The position numbers and the translations under genes were made by a program. A stretch of DNA of 52,049 bases from Massilibacteroides sp. (lineage in GTDB: Bacteria; Bacteroidota; Bacteroidia; Bacteroidales; Tannerellaceae): contig JAQVZS010000017.1 of the NCBI GenBank assembly GCA_028708075.1, positions 1 through 52,049 on the forward strand, written 5' to 3'. Position 1 is the stretch's first letter. Each line of letters starts with the position of its first letter. The notes below the pieces were generated by a model. It did not search any database, was not told the origin of the DNA, and saw only the letters and a program-made list of their open reading frames with translations. Below, piece by piece: positions 24,386 to 33,240 of this stretch.

Positions 24386-25405
24386 ATGTTTCGTTTTGCA
24401 AATCCCGAGTTTTTGTATTTGTTGTTTATCCTGCCGGTTATCATTGTTTTTTATATTTATTCGGTGGTAGCCCGGAAAAAAGCAATCAAAAAATACGGGA
24501 ATCCGGAATTGTTGTCAGAGCTTATGCCTGAAGTTTCAGAGAAAAGACAGAACCTAAAATTCTGGTTGTTGTTTTGTGCGATTGGTATGACGATCTTTGT
24601 CATTGCTGGCCCTCAGTTTGGGTCTAAATTGGAGACGGTTAAACGACAGGGTGTAGAAATTATGATTTGTTTGGACGTGTCGAATTCCATGTTGGCGGAA
24701 GATGTGACGCCGAATCGGTTGAGCAAGGCCAAGCAGATGTTATCCCGGTTAACGGACGGTTTTACAAACGATAAGGTAGGCTTGATTGTTTTTGCCGGCG
24801 ATGCTTTTACTCAATTGCCGATTACGTCGGATTATGTTTCCGCAAAAATGTTTCTTTCGTCTATCACGCCGGAAATGGTTTCCACGCAAGGGACAGCGAT
24901 TGGTTCTGCAATCAATTTGGCTGCCCGTTCGTTTACGCCTAATGAATCGTCGGATAAAACCATCATTTTGATAACAGATGGCGAAAATCATGAAGATGAT
25001 GCGATCGGTGCGGCAAAAAGTGCTGCGGAAAAAAATATCCGGGTTAATATCGTTGGAATGGGATTGCCGAAAGGTTCGCCGATACCTGTCGGAGGAGGAA
25101 ATAATTATATGAAAGACCGTGAAGGAAATGTTGTGATTTCAAAACTGAACGAACAAATGTGTCAGGAGATTGCAGCCGCAGGAAATGGACTTTATGTTCG
25201 TGCAGATAATACGAATTCTGCTTTGCGGGCGTTACAAAAAGAGATAGAGAAGATGAACAAGTCGGACTTAGAAAGTAAGGTTTACTCGGAATATGATGAA
25301 CAATTTCAGTTACTAGCTTGGATTGTCTTGATTCTCTTGGTAGCAGAATTCCTGATATTGGATCGTAAGAATAGAATTTTCAAGAAAGTAAAATTATTTT
25401 CTTAA
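24386..25405 (+). CDS. batB: BatB, VWA-domain membrane protein
   Basis: A 339 aa paralogue of BatA. N-terminal helices lie at about residues 8-27 and 55-73, the VWA domain at about 87-300 carries MIDAS motif CLDVSNSMLAED, and a C-terminal helix lies at about 312-330 (LLAWIVLILLVAEFLIL). It shares the LAED...PNRL...AK, VGLIVFAGDAFTQ and GTAIG segments with BatA. It begins 15 bases after batA. Likely forms a complex with BatA, BatC and the MoxR/DUF58 pair in the inner membrane. Confidence 0.95.
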   Translation: MFRFANPEFLYLLFILPVIIVFYIYSVVARKKAIKKYGNPELLSELMPEVSEKRQNLKFWLLFCAIGMTIFVIAGPQFGSKLETVKRQGVEIMICLDVSNSMLAEDVTPNRLSKAKQMLSRLTDGFTNDKVGLIVFAGDAFTQLPITSDYVSAKMFLSSITPEMVSTQGTAIGSAINLAARSFTPNESSDKTIILITDGENHEDDAIGAAKSAAEKNIRVNIVGMGLPKGSPIPVGGGNNYMKDREGNVVISKLNEQMCQEIAAAGNGLYVRADNTNSALRALQKEIEKMNKSDLESKVYSEYDEQFQLLAWIVLILLVAEFLILDRKNRIFKKVKLFS

Positions 25406-25410
25406 ATTGG

Positions 25411-26166
25411 ATGAAAATGAAGTTTGTAAGAAATTCGAGTTTGTTAATTTTTGCCTGTCTGTTTATTCCGGTGTCGTTGTTTGCACAAAAGGCGGAACGG
25501 AAGAATGTGAGGGAAGGAAATAAACTCTTTACAAAAGAGAAATATACTGAATCAGAGATTGCTTACCGGAAAAGTCTTGAAGTAAACCCACGTTCGATAG
25601 AAGGGGCTTATAATTTGGGAAATGCGTTGTACAAACAAAAGAAATTTCCGGAAGCAGCAGAACAATATCAATTGATTGCCGGACAGGCAGAGCATTTACT
25701 TACTGATCAGAAAAATGTTCAACGATTATCCGATGTCTTTCATAATTTGGGAAATATAGGCATGCAAAATAAAGAATATGCGAAGAGTGTGGAAGCATAT
25801 AAAACTGCGTTGCGATTGAATCCTAAAGATGATGAAACACGATATAATTTAGCTTTGGCTCAGAAGTTGCTTCAGAATCAGCAAAATCAGGATCAAAGTG
25901 GGCAAGATGATCAAAAAGATGAAAAGAAAGATCAGGAAAACAAAGATGATCAGCAGAAACAGGATCAGCAGGATCAGCAACAGCAACAAAACGATAAAAA
26001 GGAGGATAAAACGCAAGAACAGCCTCAGCAGAATGAACAAATGAGTCAGGATAACGCACAGAAAATATTAGATGCTTTTCTGCAAGACGAAAAAGATACG
26101 CAGGAGAAGGTGAAAAAGGCCCAGATGCAACAGCAACAACGCCGGAAAACTGAGAAAGAATGGTAA
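25411..26166 (+). CDS. batC: BatC, TPR protein with Gln-rich tail
   Basis: A 251 aa exported TPR protein. The signal peptide (SLLIFACLFIPVSLFAQ) is followed by TPR repeats at about residues 30-150 (SIEGAYNLGNALYKQKKFPEAAEQY; a second at SVEAYKTALRLNPKDDETRYNLALA). Residues about 155-220 are low-complexity Gln/Asp/Lys, and the short C-terminus ends in RRKTEKEW, common at the end of BatC proteins. The repetitive tail is encoded by CAG/GAT/AAA-rich DNA and is probably a flexible linker. It lies five bases after batB. Confidence 0.92.
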   Translation: MKMKFVRNSSLLIFACLFIPVSLFAQKAERKNVREGNKLFTKEKYTESEIAYRKSLEVNPRSIEGAYNLGNALYKQKKFPEAAEQYQLIAGQAEHLLTDQKNVQRLSDVFHNLGNIGMQNKEYAKSVEAYKTALRLNPKDDETRYNLALAQKLLQNQQNQDQSGQDDQKDEKKDQENKDDQQKQDQQDQQQQQNDKKEDKTQEQPQQNEQMSQDNAQKILDAFLQDEKDTQEKVKKAQMQQQQRRKTEKEW

Positions 26167-26198
26167 ACGATTAGTAACGATATAAACCAATAGAAAAA

Positions 26199-28016
26199 AT
26201 GAGAAAATTAATTTTCTTATTCATTTTATTTATCACAACAGGGACTTTATTAAAAGCTCAGGATGTTGTTTTTAAAGCTTCTGCTCCCGAATCTGTTGTC
26301 ATGGGGCAACAATTCCGGCTTACTTTTACGGTTAACGCGGAAGGAAAAGATTTACGAGTACAGGAGATGCCGGATTTTGAGGTGTTGATGGGACCTTCTC
26401 AATCGAAAGCATATAGCTCTTCATGGATTAATGGAAAGGCTTCCAGTGAAACGACAATAACTTATACTTATATTCTTTCACCGAAAAAAGAAGGGACTTT
26501 TAACATCCCGCCTGCAACCATTAAAGTGAAGAATGCAACCTATAGTTCAAAAGGTTTGTCTATTAAAGTGCTGCCTCCGGATCAGTCTTCCGAATCGACT
26601 TCAACTGAAAATACGCGGGCAGCGACCAGCATATCCGCTAATGATTATTTTGTCAGGATGGACGTTTCCAAGCGAAATCTTTTTGAGCAGGAGGGTTTTT
26701 TAGTGACATTTAAATTGTATGCAGTGCAACCCTGTACGTTGAATCGGCAGAAATTTCCGGAGTTTGAAGGCTTTTTGGCACAAGAGGTAGAATTACCTGA
26801 ACCAAGACAATGGGTGCAGGATCGTTATAATAATCGGAATTATTGGACGGTGACGTTGAGGCAGACTGTTCTTTATCCACAACGATCCGGGAAAATAACA
26901 ATCGAAGGAGGTGGTTTTGATGCGGTGATCCGTTTACGTATTCAACGCCAAGGAGGAGGCAGTATCTTTGATGATTTCTTTGATAATTCTTATCAAAATG
27001 TGAATAAAGAATTGCGTGTGTCTCCGGTAACGATTGATGTAAAACCTTTACCTTCGGGTAAACCTTCTTCTTTTACCGGATCAGTGGGTAGTTTTACTAT
27101 GGATGCGCAAATCAGTTCGAATGTGGTCAAAGCGAATGAAGCTGTAACAGTAAAGGTGAAAATAACCGGATCCGGAAATGTTAAGTTGATAAAAAATCCG
27201 GAGGTGAAATTCCCGAATGATTTTGATATATACGATCCGAAAGTTGACAATAGTGATATTCGAACGACTGCAGCGGGTGTTTCAGGAAGCAAGACGATTG
27301 AATATATGGCGATTCCACGTTATCCGGGTGATTTTGAAATACCAGCAATAGAATTCTCTTATTTTGACATAAAGAGTGGAACCTATAAAGTACTCACTTC
27401 GCAGCCATTTAAACTGCATGTTGACAAGGGTGCCGAGGGAGAGGGGACTGCTCCTGTTGTTTCAAATTTCTCGAATAAGGAAAGCGTAAAATATCTCGGA
27501 CAGGATATTCGTTATTTGAAGATAAAAAACATACAGTTTGTTCCTGTAGAAGAATTGTTTTTTGGAACATTTATGTATCTGATGTGTTATTTGGTACCGG
27601 CGATTTTGTTTATCGTGTTTTTTATTGTTTATCGTAAACAGGTGAAAGAGAACTCTGATCTGGCTTTAGTGCGTACCCGTAAAGCCAATAAGATTGCTGT
27701 GAAGAAATTGAAAAATGCCGGAAAATTCTTGAAGGATAATAAGAAAGAAGCGTTTTATGATGAAATACTTCGTGCGGTTTGGGGATACTTGAGTGATAAA
27801 TTGAATATTTCTCAGTCACAACTAACTAAAGATAATGTGGAAAATGAATTGACGAAATACGGTGTTTCGGAAATGTTGATTAATGAATTTTTGGAGATAT
27901 TGAACACTTGCGAATTTGCTCGTTATGCACCGTCGCAGTCTTTCGATACGATGGATAAACTATACGAGCAAACCGTTGAAGCTATTAGTAAGATGGAGAA
28001 TACAATAAAAAAATAA
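26199..28016 (+). CDS. batD: BatD, oxygen-tolerance family protein
   Basis: A 605 aa membrane-anchored periplasmic protein. Signal peptide (about residues 1-20, LLKAQ), several Ig-like beta domains (about 22-440, e.g. GSVGSFTMDAQISSNVVKAN, typical of BatD), one membrane helix at about 455-475 (MYLMCYLVPAILFIVFFIVY), then a cytoplasmic helical tail (to 605) with RAVWGYLSDKLNISQSQLTKDNV. Domain order and length match the family. It probably forms the periplasmic part of the Bat complex. It lies 32 bases after batC. Confidence 0.94.
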   Translation: MRKLIFLFILFITTGTLLKAQDVVFKASAPESVVMGQQFRLTFTVNAEGKDLRVQEMPDFEVLMGPSQSKAYSSSWINGKASSETTITYTYILSPKKEGTFNIPPATIKVKNATYSSKGLSIKVLPPDQSSESTSTENTRAATSISANDYFVRMDVSKRNLFEQEGFLVTFKLYAVQPCTLNRQKFPEFEGFLAQEVELPEPRQWVQDRYNNRNYWTVTLRQTVLYPQRSGKITIEGGGFDAVIRLRIQRQGGGSIFDDFFDNSYQNVNKELRVSPVTIDVKPLPSGKPSSFTGSVGSFTMDAQISSNVVKANEAVTVKVKITGSGNVKLIKNPEVKFPNDFDIYDPKVDNSDIRTTAAGVSGSKTIEYMAIPRYPGDFEIPAIEFSYFDIKSGTYKVLTSQPFKLHVDKGAEGEGTAPVVSNFSNKESVKYLGQDIRYLKIKNIQFVPVEELFFGTFMYLMCYLVPAILFIVFFIVYRKQVKENSDLALVRTRKANKIAVKKLKNAGKFLKDNKKEAFYDEILRAVWGYLSDKLNISQSQLTKDNVENELTKYGVSEMLINEFLEILNTCEFARYAPSQSFDTMDKLYEQTVEAISKMENTIKK

Positions 28017-28031
28017 GAATATATTATCGAT

Positions 28032-28781
28032 ATGAAAAAAATAATTCTGTTTTTATTCACGTTCCTATTTTCTGTTTCTTTAATGGGCCAGGACAATGCT
28101 ATAAAAGAAGCGGAAACGGTATATAGGAAGGAAGATTATTCAAAAGCGATTGAACTTTATAACAATATATTAAAAACACGCGGATCTTCAGCAGATATTT
28201 ATTATAATCTTGGAAATGCTTATTATAAGGCAGGTAAAACAGCATCGGCGATATTAAATTACGAACGAGCCTTATTGTTGAATCCCGGAGATCCGGATAT
28301 TCGATTTAATTTGAATATTGCCCGGCAGAAAACTATCGATCGTATTGAACCAATTGGACAATTCTTTTTAGCTAAATGGTTTGATACGGTACAAAATATA
28401 TTTAGTGTTGATAGTTGGGGGACAATAGGAATTATCAGTTTTATTTTGTTTATTGGGTGTTTAATCTTGTTCTTTTTCTCTAAATGGTTACGTTTGAAAA
28501 AAATTGGCTTTTATGTTGGTCTATTTTTGCTTGTACTTGTTGTCTTGTCAAATGTATTCGGTGTAAATCAAAAACACAGGCTGATGAGTCGTACCAGTGC
28601 GATTGTATTTACTCCTACTGTGACCGTTAAAAGTTCGCCGGATGTAAGTGGAACGGATTTGTTTGTTATTCATGAGGGGACAAAAGTTGTTGTCCGGACA
28701 ACACTCGGTGATTGGAGTGAAATCGAATTGGAAAACGGAAATGTTGGTTGGATGCCAAGTAAAGACATAGAAAAAATATAG
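28032..28781 (+). CDS. batE: BatE, TPR and SH3-like protein
   Basis: A 249 aa protein. Signal peptide (to MGQ, about residue 20), TPR region at about 22-110 (YSKAIELYNNILKTRGSSADIYYNLGNAYYKAGKT), two membrane helices at about 133-155 and 160-180, and a C-terminal bacterial SH3-like domain at about 190-249 (VKSSPDVSGTDLFVIHEGTKV, GNVGWMPSKDIEKI). This is the usual last gene of the Bat operon. It is followed after one base by a PAP2 phosphatase gene that may be cotranscribed. Confidence 0.93.
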   Translation: MKKIILFLFTFLFSVSLMGQDNAIKEAETVYRKEDYSKAIELYNNILKTRGSSADIYYNLGNAYYKAGKTASAILNYERALLLNPGDPDIRFNLNIARQKTIDRIEPIGQFFLAKWFDTVQNIFSVDSWGTIGIISFILFIGCLILFFFSKWLRLKKIGFYVGLFLLVLVVLSNVFGVNQKHRLMSRTSAIVFTPTVTVKSSPDVSGTDLFVIHEGTKVVVRTTLGDWSEIELENGNVGWMPSKDIEKI

Positions 28782-28782
28782 A

Positions 28783-29472
28783 ATGCTTGAAAAACTTTTG
28801 CATTACGAACGTGATCTGTTCTTTTTTTTAAATGGAAGTGACTCAGTTTATTGGGATCACTTTATGTGGTTGTTCTCAAGTAAACAAGTTTGGTATCCAT
28901 TGGCTTTTTTTATCTTGTTGTTGCTTTGCTATAAAAAACACTGGAAAGAAGTCTTGTTGATTTTACTTTCTATTGTGTTGGTTATTATTTTTTGTGATCA
29001 GTTCGCCTCACATTTCTGCAAACCGTTTTTTGCTCGTTATCGCCCTACGTTTCATCCGGATTTTAAAAATCAGGTGGATGTAGTTTTTGGATATAGAAGC
29101 GGAAAATATGGATTTATCTCTAGCCATGCGGCTAACGCTTTTGGTTTTGCAACATATATGGCCATGCTTTTAAGAGAGAAATGGTTTAGTTTTACTATTT
29201 TTTTGTGGGCAACATTTAATGCTTATACGCGGATATATTTAGGTGTTCATTTTATTTCTGATGTTGTTTGTGCGGCTATAGCTGGTTTTATTTTTGGTTA
29301 TTTGGGGTATAAACTTTACAAAATAATCCGGGGGAAATTATTGAAGAGTCCTATCAAGCCTGATGCCCTGTATTCGAAAAAGCGTAAAATTGTTATATCA
29401 GCGGCTATAGGAGTAACAGTTGTGCTCATGTTGATTTTTAATGAAGCGATAGTTGATTTCCTTCGTTCTTGA
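28783..29472 (+). CDS. PAP2-family membrane phosphatase
   Basis: A 229 aa integral membrane phosphatase with about five to six helices. The three PAP2 catalytic blocks are present: KPFFARYRP (K-x6-RP), SSHAANAFG (the PSGH-like block, here SSHA) and TRIYLGVHFISD (R-x5-H-x3-D). The family removes phosphate from lipid substrates such as undecaprenyl pyrophosphate, phosphatidate or lipid A; the specific substrate cannot be told. It starts one base after batE. A C-terminal helix (about 203-225) follows a basic loop. Confidence 0.9.
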   Translation: MLEKLLHYERDLFFFLNGSDSVYWDHFMWLFSSKQVWYPLAFFILLLLCYKKHWKEVLLILLSIVLVIIFCDQFASHFCKPFFARYRPTFHPDFKNQVDVVFGYRSGKYGFISSHAANAFGFATYMAMLLREKWFSFTIFLWATFNAYTRIYLGVHFISDVVCAAIAGFIFGYLGYKLYKIIRGKLLKSPIKPDALYSKKRKIVISAAIGVTVVLMLIFNEAIVDFLRS

Positions 29473-29608
29473 GTTGTTTCCTTATACATGCCGTAAAGCA
29501 TAAATATTACAATCTTATTTCGTTCTCAATAATTTGCTTCTCTTATATATAATGGTTAAGTTAGTGGCATGATAGTAATATAGTATTAATCTTCAAAATA
29601 GAGAAGCC

Positions 29609-29884
29609 ATGACAAAGACAATCACTTTTAATGAACTACGTCGTCTGAAAGATAGTCTTCCTGATGGGTCCACTCATCGTATTGCAGACGAATTAGGCGT
29701 TACGGTTGAAACTGTTAGAAATTATTTTGGTGGACAAAATTATAGAGCTGGAATGAGTTGTGGTATCCACATAGAACCTGGACCCGATGGTGGGCTGGTC
29801 GTTTTAGATGATACTTCGATTTATGACCGGGCTCTGGAGATAGTGGAAGAAAGCCGTTCGGTGTCGGTAACACCGGAATCCTAG
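29609..29884 (+). CDS. Small HTH DNA-binding protein
   Basis: A 91 aa protein. Residues about 5-42 form a predicted helix-turn-helix (LRRLKDSLPDGSTHRIADELGVTVETVRNYF). A Gly-rich segment with IEPGPDGGLVVLDD and an acidic C-terminal helix (YDRALEIVEESRSV) follow. Similar short proteins are frequent in Bacteroidales with no assigned role; this is recollection. It is a monocistronic unit: a 136-base spacer lies upstream and an intrinsic terminator begins about 22 bases after the stop. In the spacer, GCTTCTC (29536-29542) could pair with GAGAAGC (29601-29607) just before the ATG, possibly limiting ribosome access. A near -7 box TAATTTG lies at about 29530, one base short of consensus. Confidence 0.75.
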   Translation: MTKTITFNELRRLKDSLPDGSTHRIADELGVTVETVRNYFGGQNYRAGMSCGIHIEPGPDGGLVVLDDTSIYDRALEIVEESRSVSVTPES

Positions 29885-29905
29885 CAGCAGCAGAATTTTT
29901 TCAAT

Positions 29906-29942
29906 AAAATCCCATAGTCGCCAAAAACTTTGGGGTTTTTTT
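29906..29942 (+). terminator. Intrinsic terminator of the small HTH gene
   Basis: AAAATCCCA (29906-29914) pairs with TGGGGTTTT (29931-29939), with one U-G pair, and runs into a T-tract. It lies just before the universal stress protein gene, so that gene needs its own promoter; no clear one is seen in the 25 bases left. Confidence 0.75.
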
Positions 29943-29966
29943 GTTTTACTTTAAATATATAACGAT

Positions 29967-31079
29967 ATGGAAAACAAATTGGTTACCGTAGCAATTCATA
30001 CCTTTGAAAGGGCACAGATTCTTAAGACAATTTTGGAATCAGAGGGTATTGAGGTTTACATTCATAACGTAAATCAGATACAACCTGTCGTTTCGGCAGG
30101 TGTAAGAGTACGTATTAAAGAAAGCGATTTGCCACATGCATTGCGGATTATCGAAGATATGAAATGGTTTGAAGAACCCGAAAAAGAAGAAACGAAAAAG
30201 GTAAAAACTAAAATAATCCTGATCCCGGTTGATTTTTCGGATTATTCGTTAAGAGCTTGTGAAATAGGGATCAATCATGCCGGGAATGCCGGAGCTGAGG
30301 TTGTGCTTCTGCATGCTTATTTTAGTCCCTTCTTCCCTTCCGCTATTCCTATGGCAGATTCTTTGGTTTATCAGGCTGGCGAAAGTGAAGTCATGGTCGA
30401 CATCCGTAAACGTGTCGATTCTGATATGGAAAAACTAATGCAACAATTAAACAGGCGGATAAAAAGCGGTGATTTGCCCAAGGTAAAAATATCGCAAGAA
30501 ATGCGTGAAGGTATTCCTGAAGAAGAAATAATTACGTATGCGAAAGAAGTGCAGCCGGATTTGATTGTTATGGGAACACGTGGAAAAAGTAAGAAAGAAG
30601 CAGATTTAATTGGAAGCGTTTCCGGCGAAGTGATCGAAGTGGCTAAAGTTCCTGTGTTAGTTGTTCCGGAGCAAGTCCCGTTCAATTCGATTGGAAAAAC
30701 TAAAAACATTGCCTTTGCGACTTCGTTTAATCAACAGGATTTGTTGATGTTCGATCGTTTCATGGGAATAATTAAAGGCTATGATGTTCATATTCATTTA
30801 TTCAATATCTCCACAAGTAAGGATGAATGGAATGAGATTCGTTTAACCGGTGTCCGTGAATATTTTAAAAAACAATATCCAGCGGCGTCGATTAGCCATA
30901 CGGTTTTGGCTGATGGTGATTTATTGCTAGCTGTCGAACGATTTGTCCGCGAAAAAAACATCGATATTATTGCTATCAGTACTTACCGACGGAATTTCCT
31001 GGCACGTATTTTTAATCCGAGTATCGCACGGAAAATGCTTTTCCATACCGATACTCCTTTATTGGTTATGCATAACTGA
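29967..31079 (+). CDS. DUF2007-UspA-UspA fusion stress protein
   Basis: A 370 aa cytoplasmic protein. Residues about 4-72 are a DUF2007-type alpha/beta domain (TFERAQILKTILESEGIEVY, then SAGVRVRIKESDLPHALRII), which in other proteins is a putative signal-transducing module. Residues about 80-232 are a first UspA domain whose ATP-binding motif G-x2-G-x9-GS is intact (GTRGKSKKEADLIGS). Residues about 240-370 are a second UspA domain that has lost the glycine motif (ISTYRRNFLARIFNPS), so probably only the first binds ATP. It follows a terminator and is followed about 190 bases later by another. It is likely stress- or starvation-related by family only. Confidence 0.85.
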   Translation: MENKLVTVAIHTFERAQILKTILESEGIEVYIHNVNQIQPVVSAGVRVRIKESDLPHALRIIEDMKWFEEPEKEETKKVKTKIILIPVDFSDYSLRACEIGINHAGNAGAEVVLLHAYFSPFFPSAIPMADSLVYQAGESEVMVDIRKRVDSDMEKLMQQLNRRIKSGDLPKVKISQEMREGIPEEEIITYAKEVQPDLIVMGTRGKSKKEADLIGSVSGEVIEVAKVPVLVVPEQVPFNSIGKTKNIAFATSFNQQDLLMFDRFMGIIKGYDVHIHLFNISTSKDEWNEIRLTGVREYFKKQYPAASISHTVLADGDLLLAVERFVREKNIDIIAISTYRRNFLARIFNPSIARKMLFHTDTPLLVMHN

Positions 31080-31272
31080 CGTTGCGATTTATAGGTAATG
31101 TTAATAATTTTTCATAATAAAGTGACAACTATAATGTGTTGTTTACTGTTTATACTATACAAAGTGGAAATGAAATAACTTAACATTTTATTTCATATAG
31201 TGACAGAGATGTTATGAATACTTTGTTAGTAGTATTTGTTTTTTCATATAAGTAGAGTTTGTTATTTGTTTG

Positions 31273-31311
31273 GTCCGTATGTAACTGTGAAGTTTTATAC
31301 GGACTTTTTTT
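31273..31311 (+). terminator. Intrinsic terminator, + strand
   Basis: GTCCGTAT (31273-31280) pairs with ATACGGAC (31297-31304), followed by seven T residues. It lies almost 200 bases after the stress-protein stop codon. The 31080-31272 spacer is A/T-rich and holds no ORF I can support; it may be a long 3' UTR or contain a small RNA. Confidence 0.8.
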
Positions 31312-31312
31312 C

Positions 31313-31894
31313 TTAAAAACGCTGGAGTTCCCGGTAAAGTCGTTGAACGGGTAATCCCATAACATTATAGAACGAGCCTTCGATTGATTCGACTCCAATG
31401 TATCCGATCCATTCCTGTATTCCGTATGCTCCTGCTTTATCGTATGGTTGGTATTTATCGACATAATAATTAATTTCTTCCGAATCGAGTTGAGCGAACG
31501 AAACGGTAGAAACAACGGAAAAATGGGATGATTTTTCTTTTGTGTTTAGGTGAACTCCGGTAATGACCCGGTGCGTACGTCCGGATAAAAGACGGAGAAT
31601 GTGTATGGCATCCGCTTTATTCGCTGGCTTCCCAACAATTTGAGAATCGACAACAACGACGGTATCGGCAGTGATGAGTAATTCGTTTTCCCGAATAAAA
31701 GGCAAAAAGGCGGCGGCTTTATTTCCTGCAATGTATAAAGGTACCTCTTCCTCCGACAACGTGTCGGGATAGGATTCGTCGATATTCGAAATTGTCCTTA
31801 CTTCGAAATCGATATCCAAACCTGCCAGTAACGTTTTTCGACGAGGTGAATTCGAACCTAAAATGATGTTATACTTCTTTAGATTTGTTAACAT
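31313..31894 (-). CDS. maf: Maf-family nucleotide pyrophosphatase
   Basis: A 193 aa cytoplasmic house-cleaning enzyme that hydrolyses non-canonical or UTP/TTP-type nucleoside triphosphates to monophosphates. The signature LGSNSPRRKTLL lies at residues about 12-23. TADTVVVVDSQIVGKP supplies the catalytic Asp, and DKAGAYGIQEW, GSFYNVMGLPV and the surrounding motifs are typical of the Maf/YhdE branch (dTTP/UTP pyrophosphatase). It is the last gene of a three-gene minus-strand operon with kdsC (12 bases upstream). Confidence 0.95.
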   Translation of the reverse strand: MLTNLKKYNIILGSNSPRRKTLLAGLDIDFEVRTISNIDESYPDTLSEEEVPLYIAGNKAAAFLPFIRENELLITADTVVVVDSQIVGKPANKADAIHILRLLSGRTHRVITGVHLNTKEKSSHFSVVSTVSFAQLDSEEINYYVDKYQPYDKAGAYGIQEWIGYIGVESIEGSFYNVMGLPVQRLYRELQRF

Positions 31895-31906
31895 GAAACA
31901 TGTATT

Positions 31907-32428
31907 TTACCAACCGAACGCTTCTTCACCCATCCATTTTCCTTGTGCTTTCATCGTTTTTTCGATGATATCACGTGCTACGCCCTCACCTCCGGCTTTT
32001 GAAGAAATATATCCGGCGATTTCTTTTATTTCAGGAGCGGCGTCTGCCGGAGCGACTGCCAATCCCGCGCGTTTCATGACTTCATAATCCGGAATATCGT
32101 CACCGACATAAACAACCTCTTCAGGCGTTAATCCGGATTTGTCAAGGAAATCCTGAAAATCATATTTTTTGACGGAACTACCCATATAAATGTGTTGCAC
32201 GCCCAAACGTTCATAGCGTAAACGTATTGCTTCCGTATTTCCACCTGTGATAATACATATCCGATAATCGTGTTTAACTGCTAAATGCATGGCGTATCCG
32301 TCTTTTGTATTTACGGTTCGCATCGGATCGCCATTCGGATGAAGTGGCATGATATCTTTCGACAAAACGCCATCGACATCAAATGCGAATGCTTTTATTT
32401 TCTTTAAATCGTAAGGAATACTACTCAT
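31907..32428 (-). CDS. kdsC: KDO-8-phosphate phosphatase family protein (KdsC)
   Basis: A 173 aa HAD-superfamily phosphatase without a cap domain, expected to dephosphorylate 3-deoxy-D-manno-octulosonate-8-P for lipopolysaccharide core synthesis. Motif I is FDVDGVLSKD (the catalytic Asp pair), motif II is the ITGG segment, motif III a Lys in SSVKKYDF, and motif IV GDDIPDYEVMKRAG. The C0-family length (about 170 aa, tetramer) matches KdsC. It overlaps the upstream DUF2520 gene by eight bases. Confidence 0.92.
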   Translation of the reverse strand: MSSIPYDLKKIKAFAFDVDGVLSKDIMPLHPNGDPMRTVNTKDGYAMHLAVKHDYRICIITGGNTEAIRLRYERLGVQHIYMGSSVKKYDFQDFLDKSGLTPEEVVYVGDDIPDYEVMKRAGLAVAPADAAPEIKEIAGYISSKAGGEGVARDIIEKTMKAQGKWMGEEAFGW

Positions 32429-33194
32429 TGCTCTTTTTTTCTGTTTCGTGAATACTTTGGCTCAACAGCCGGTAAATTGTTTTCAAACTTTCGTTATCTA
32501 ACATTTGCAGATGTTTGTCAATCACTTTTTTATCGTAGCGTACAGCTGGTCCGGTTTGCGCTTTGCGGGGAGGCATTTCTTTTAATTTGGCGGCAGTCTC
32601 TTTAATCAATGGGAACAATATTCCCGGTGGAATTTGCTTATCTTCCAGCAATTGCCAGGCTAAGGTCCACATATGGTTGGCAAAATTACAAGCAAAAACT
32701 GCAGCAAGATGGATTTGTTTCCGCGCCTCTGAGTTCAGAATATGGACATCATTCGTAAGGCGTCCGGTTATTTCTTTCATTGTCCTCAGATCTTCCGGAT
32801 TATTAGCTTCTAGAATGAATGGAATATTGGAAAAATCCACGCTTCTTTGTTTACTGAACGTTTGCAAAGGATAAATCACGCCATAACGCGATGTAAAGCC
32901 TTCGAAAATAGTTGTAGACATACTTCCTGCTGTGTGCAACCATAATCCATTATTGGGTTTAAGCCTAGAAATCAATTCCTCCAATGCGTCGTCTTTGACG
33001 GAAAAAATATACCAATTGGCATCGTTTTTTACTTCTTCGATGGAGGTTGTCCAAGGGCAACGCAGCGTTTGGGCTAATGACGAAGCGCTTTCCGGTGTAC
33101 GGCTATATACTTGACAGATATTTAATCCGCAACTTTGCATCGCTTTGGCAAGCGATGTGGCCAGATTCCCTGCTCCGATAAATACGATCTTCAT
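32421..33194 (-). CDS. Rossmann-fold/DUF2520 dehydrogenase-like protein
   Basis: A 257 aa cytoplasmic protein starting at the ATG at 33194 (MKIVFIGAGNLATSLAKAM). The start gives the dinucleotide-binding GxGNxA loop at once, whereas longer readings add an unlikely Cys-rich leader. Residues 1-125 are an F420/NADP-oxidoreductase-like Rossmann domain, and about 130-250 a DUF2520 helical domain (IHLAAVFACNFANHMW, TGPAVRYDKKVIDKHLQML), as in 6-phosphogluconate-dehydrogenase-like proteins. The substrate is unknown. It leads the operon with kdsC and maf and is divergent from the lipase-like gene at 33295. Confidence 0.88.
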   Translation of the reverse strand: MKIVFIGAGNLATSLAKAMQSCGLNICQVYSRTPESASSLAQTLRCPWTTSIEEVKNDANWYIFSVKDDALEELISRLKPNNGLWLHTAGSMSTTIFEGFTSRYGVIYPLQTFSKQRSVDFSNIPFILEANNPEDLRTMKEITGRLTNDVHILNSEARKQIHLAAVFACNFANHMWTLAWQLLEDKQIPPGILFPLIKETAAKLKEMPPRKAQTGPAVRYDKKVIDKHLQMLDNESLKTIYRLLSQSIHETEKKSNE

Positions 33195-33240
33195 GCTAAA
33201 ACCTGCAACTATTTTACAAACTACGAAGATAATGGATTTC

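Noticed and set aside
24386-25405. batB as a recent duplicate or assembly copy of batA
   Set aside because: The two proteins share architecture but differ over most of their length, as expected of an old, conserved paralogue pair.
25860-26060. CAG/GAT-rich stretch in batC as a tandem repeat or insertion
   Set aside because: Codon-level low complexity encoding the Gln/Asp/Lys tail usual in BatC; no exact repeat unit.
31180-31515. Minus-strand reading frame overlapping maf and the spacer
   Set aside because: Polar, low-information protein lying in another frame of maf and running over the terminator.
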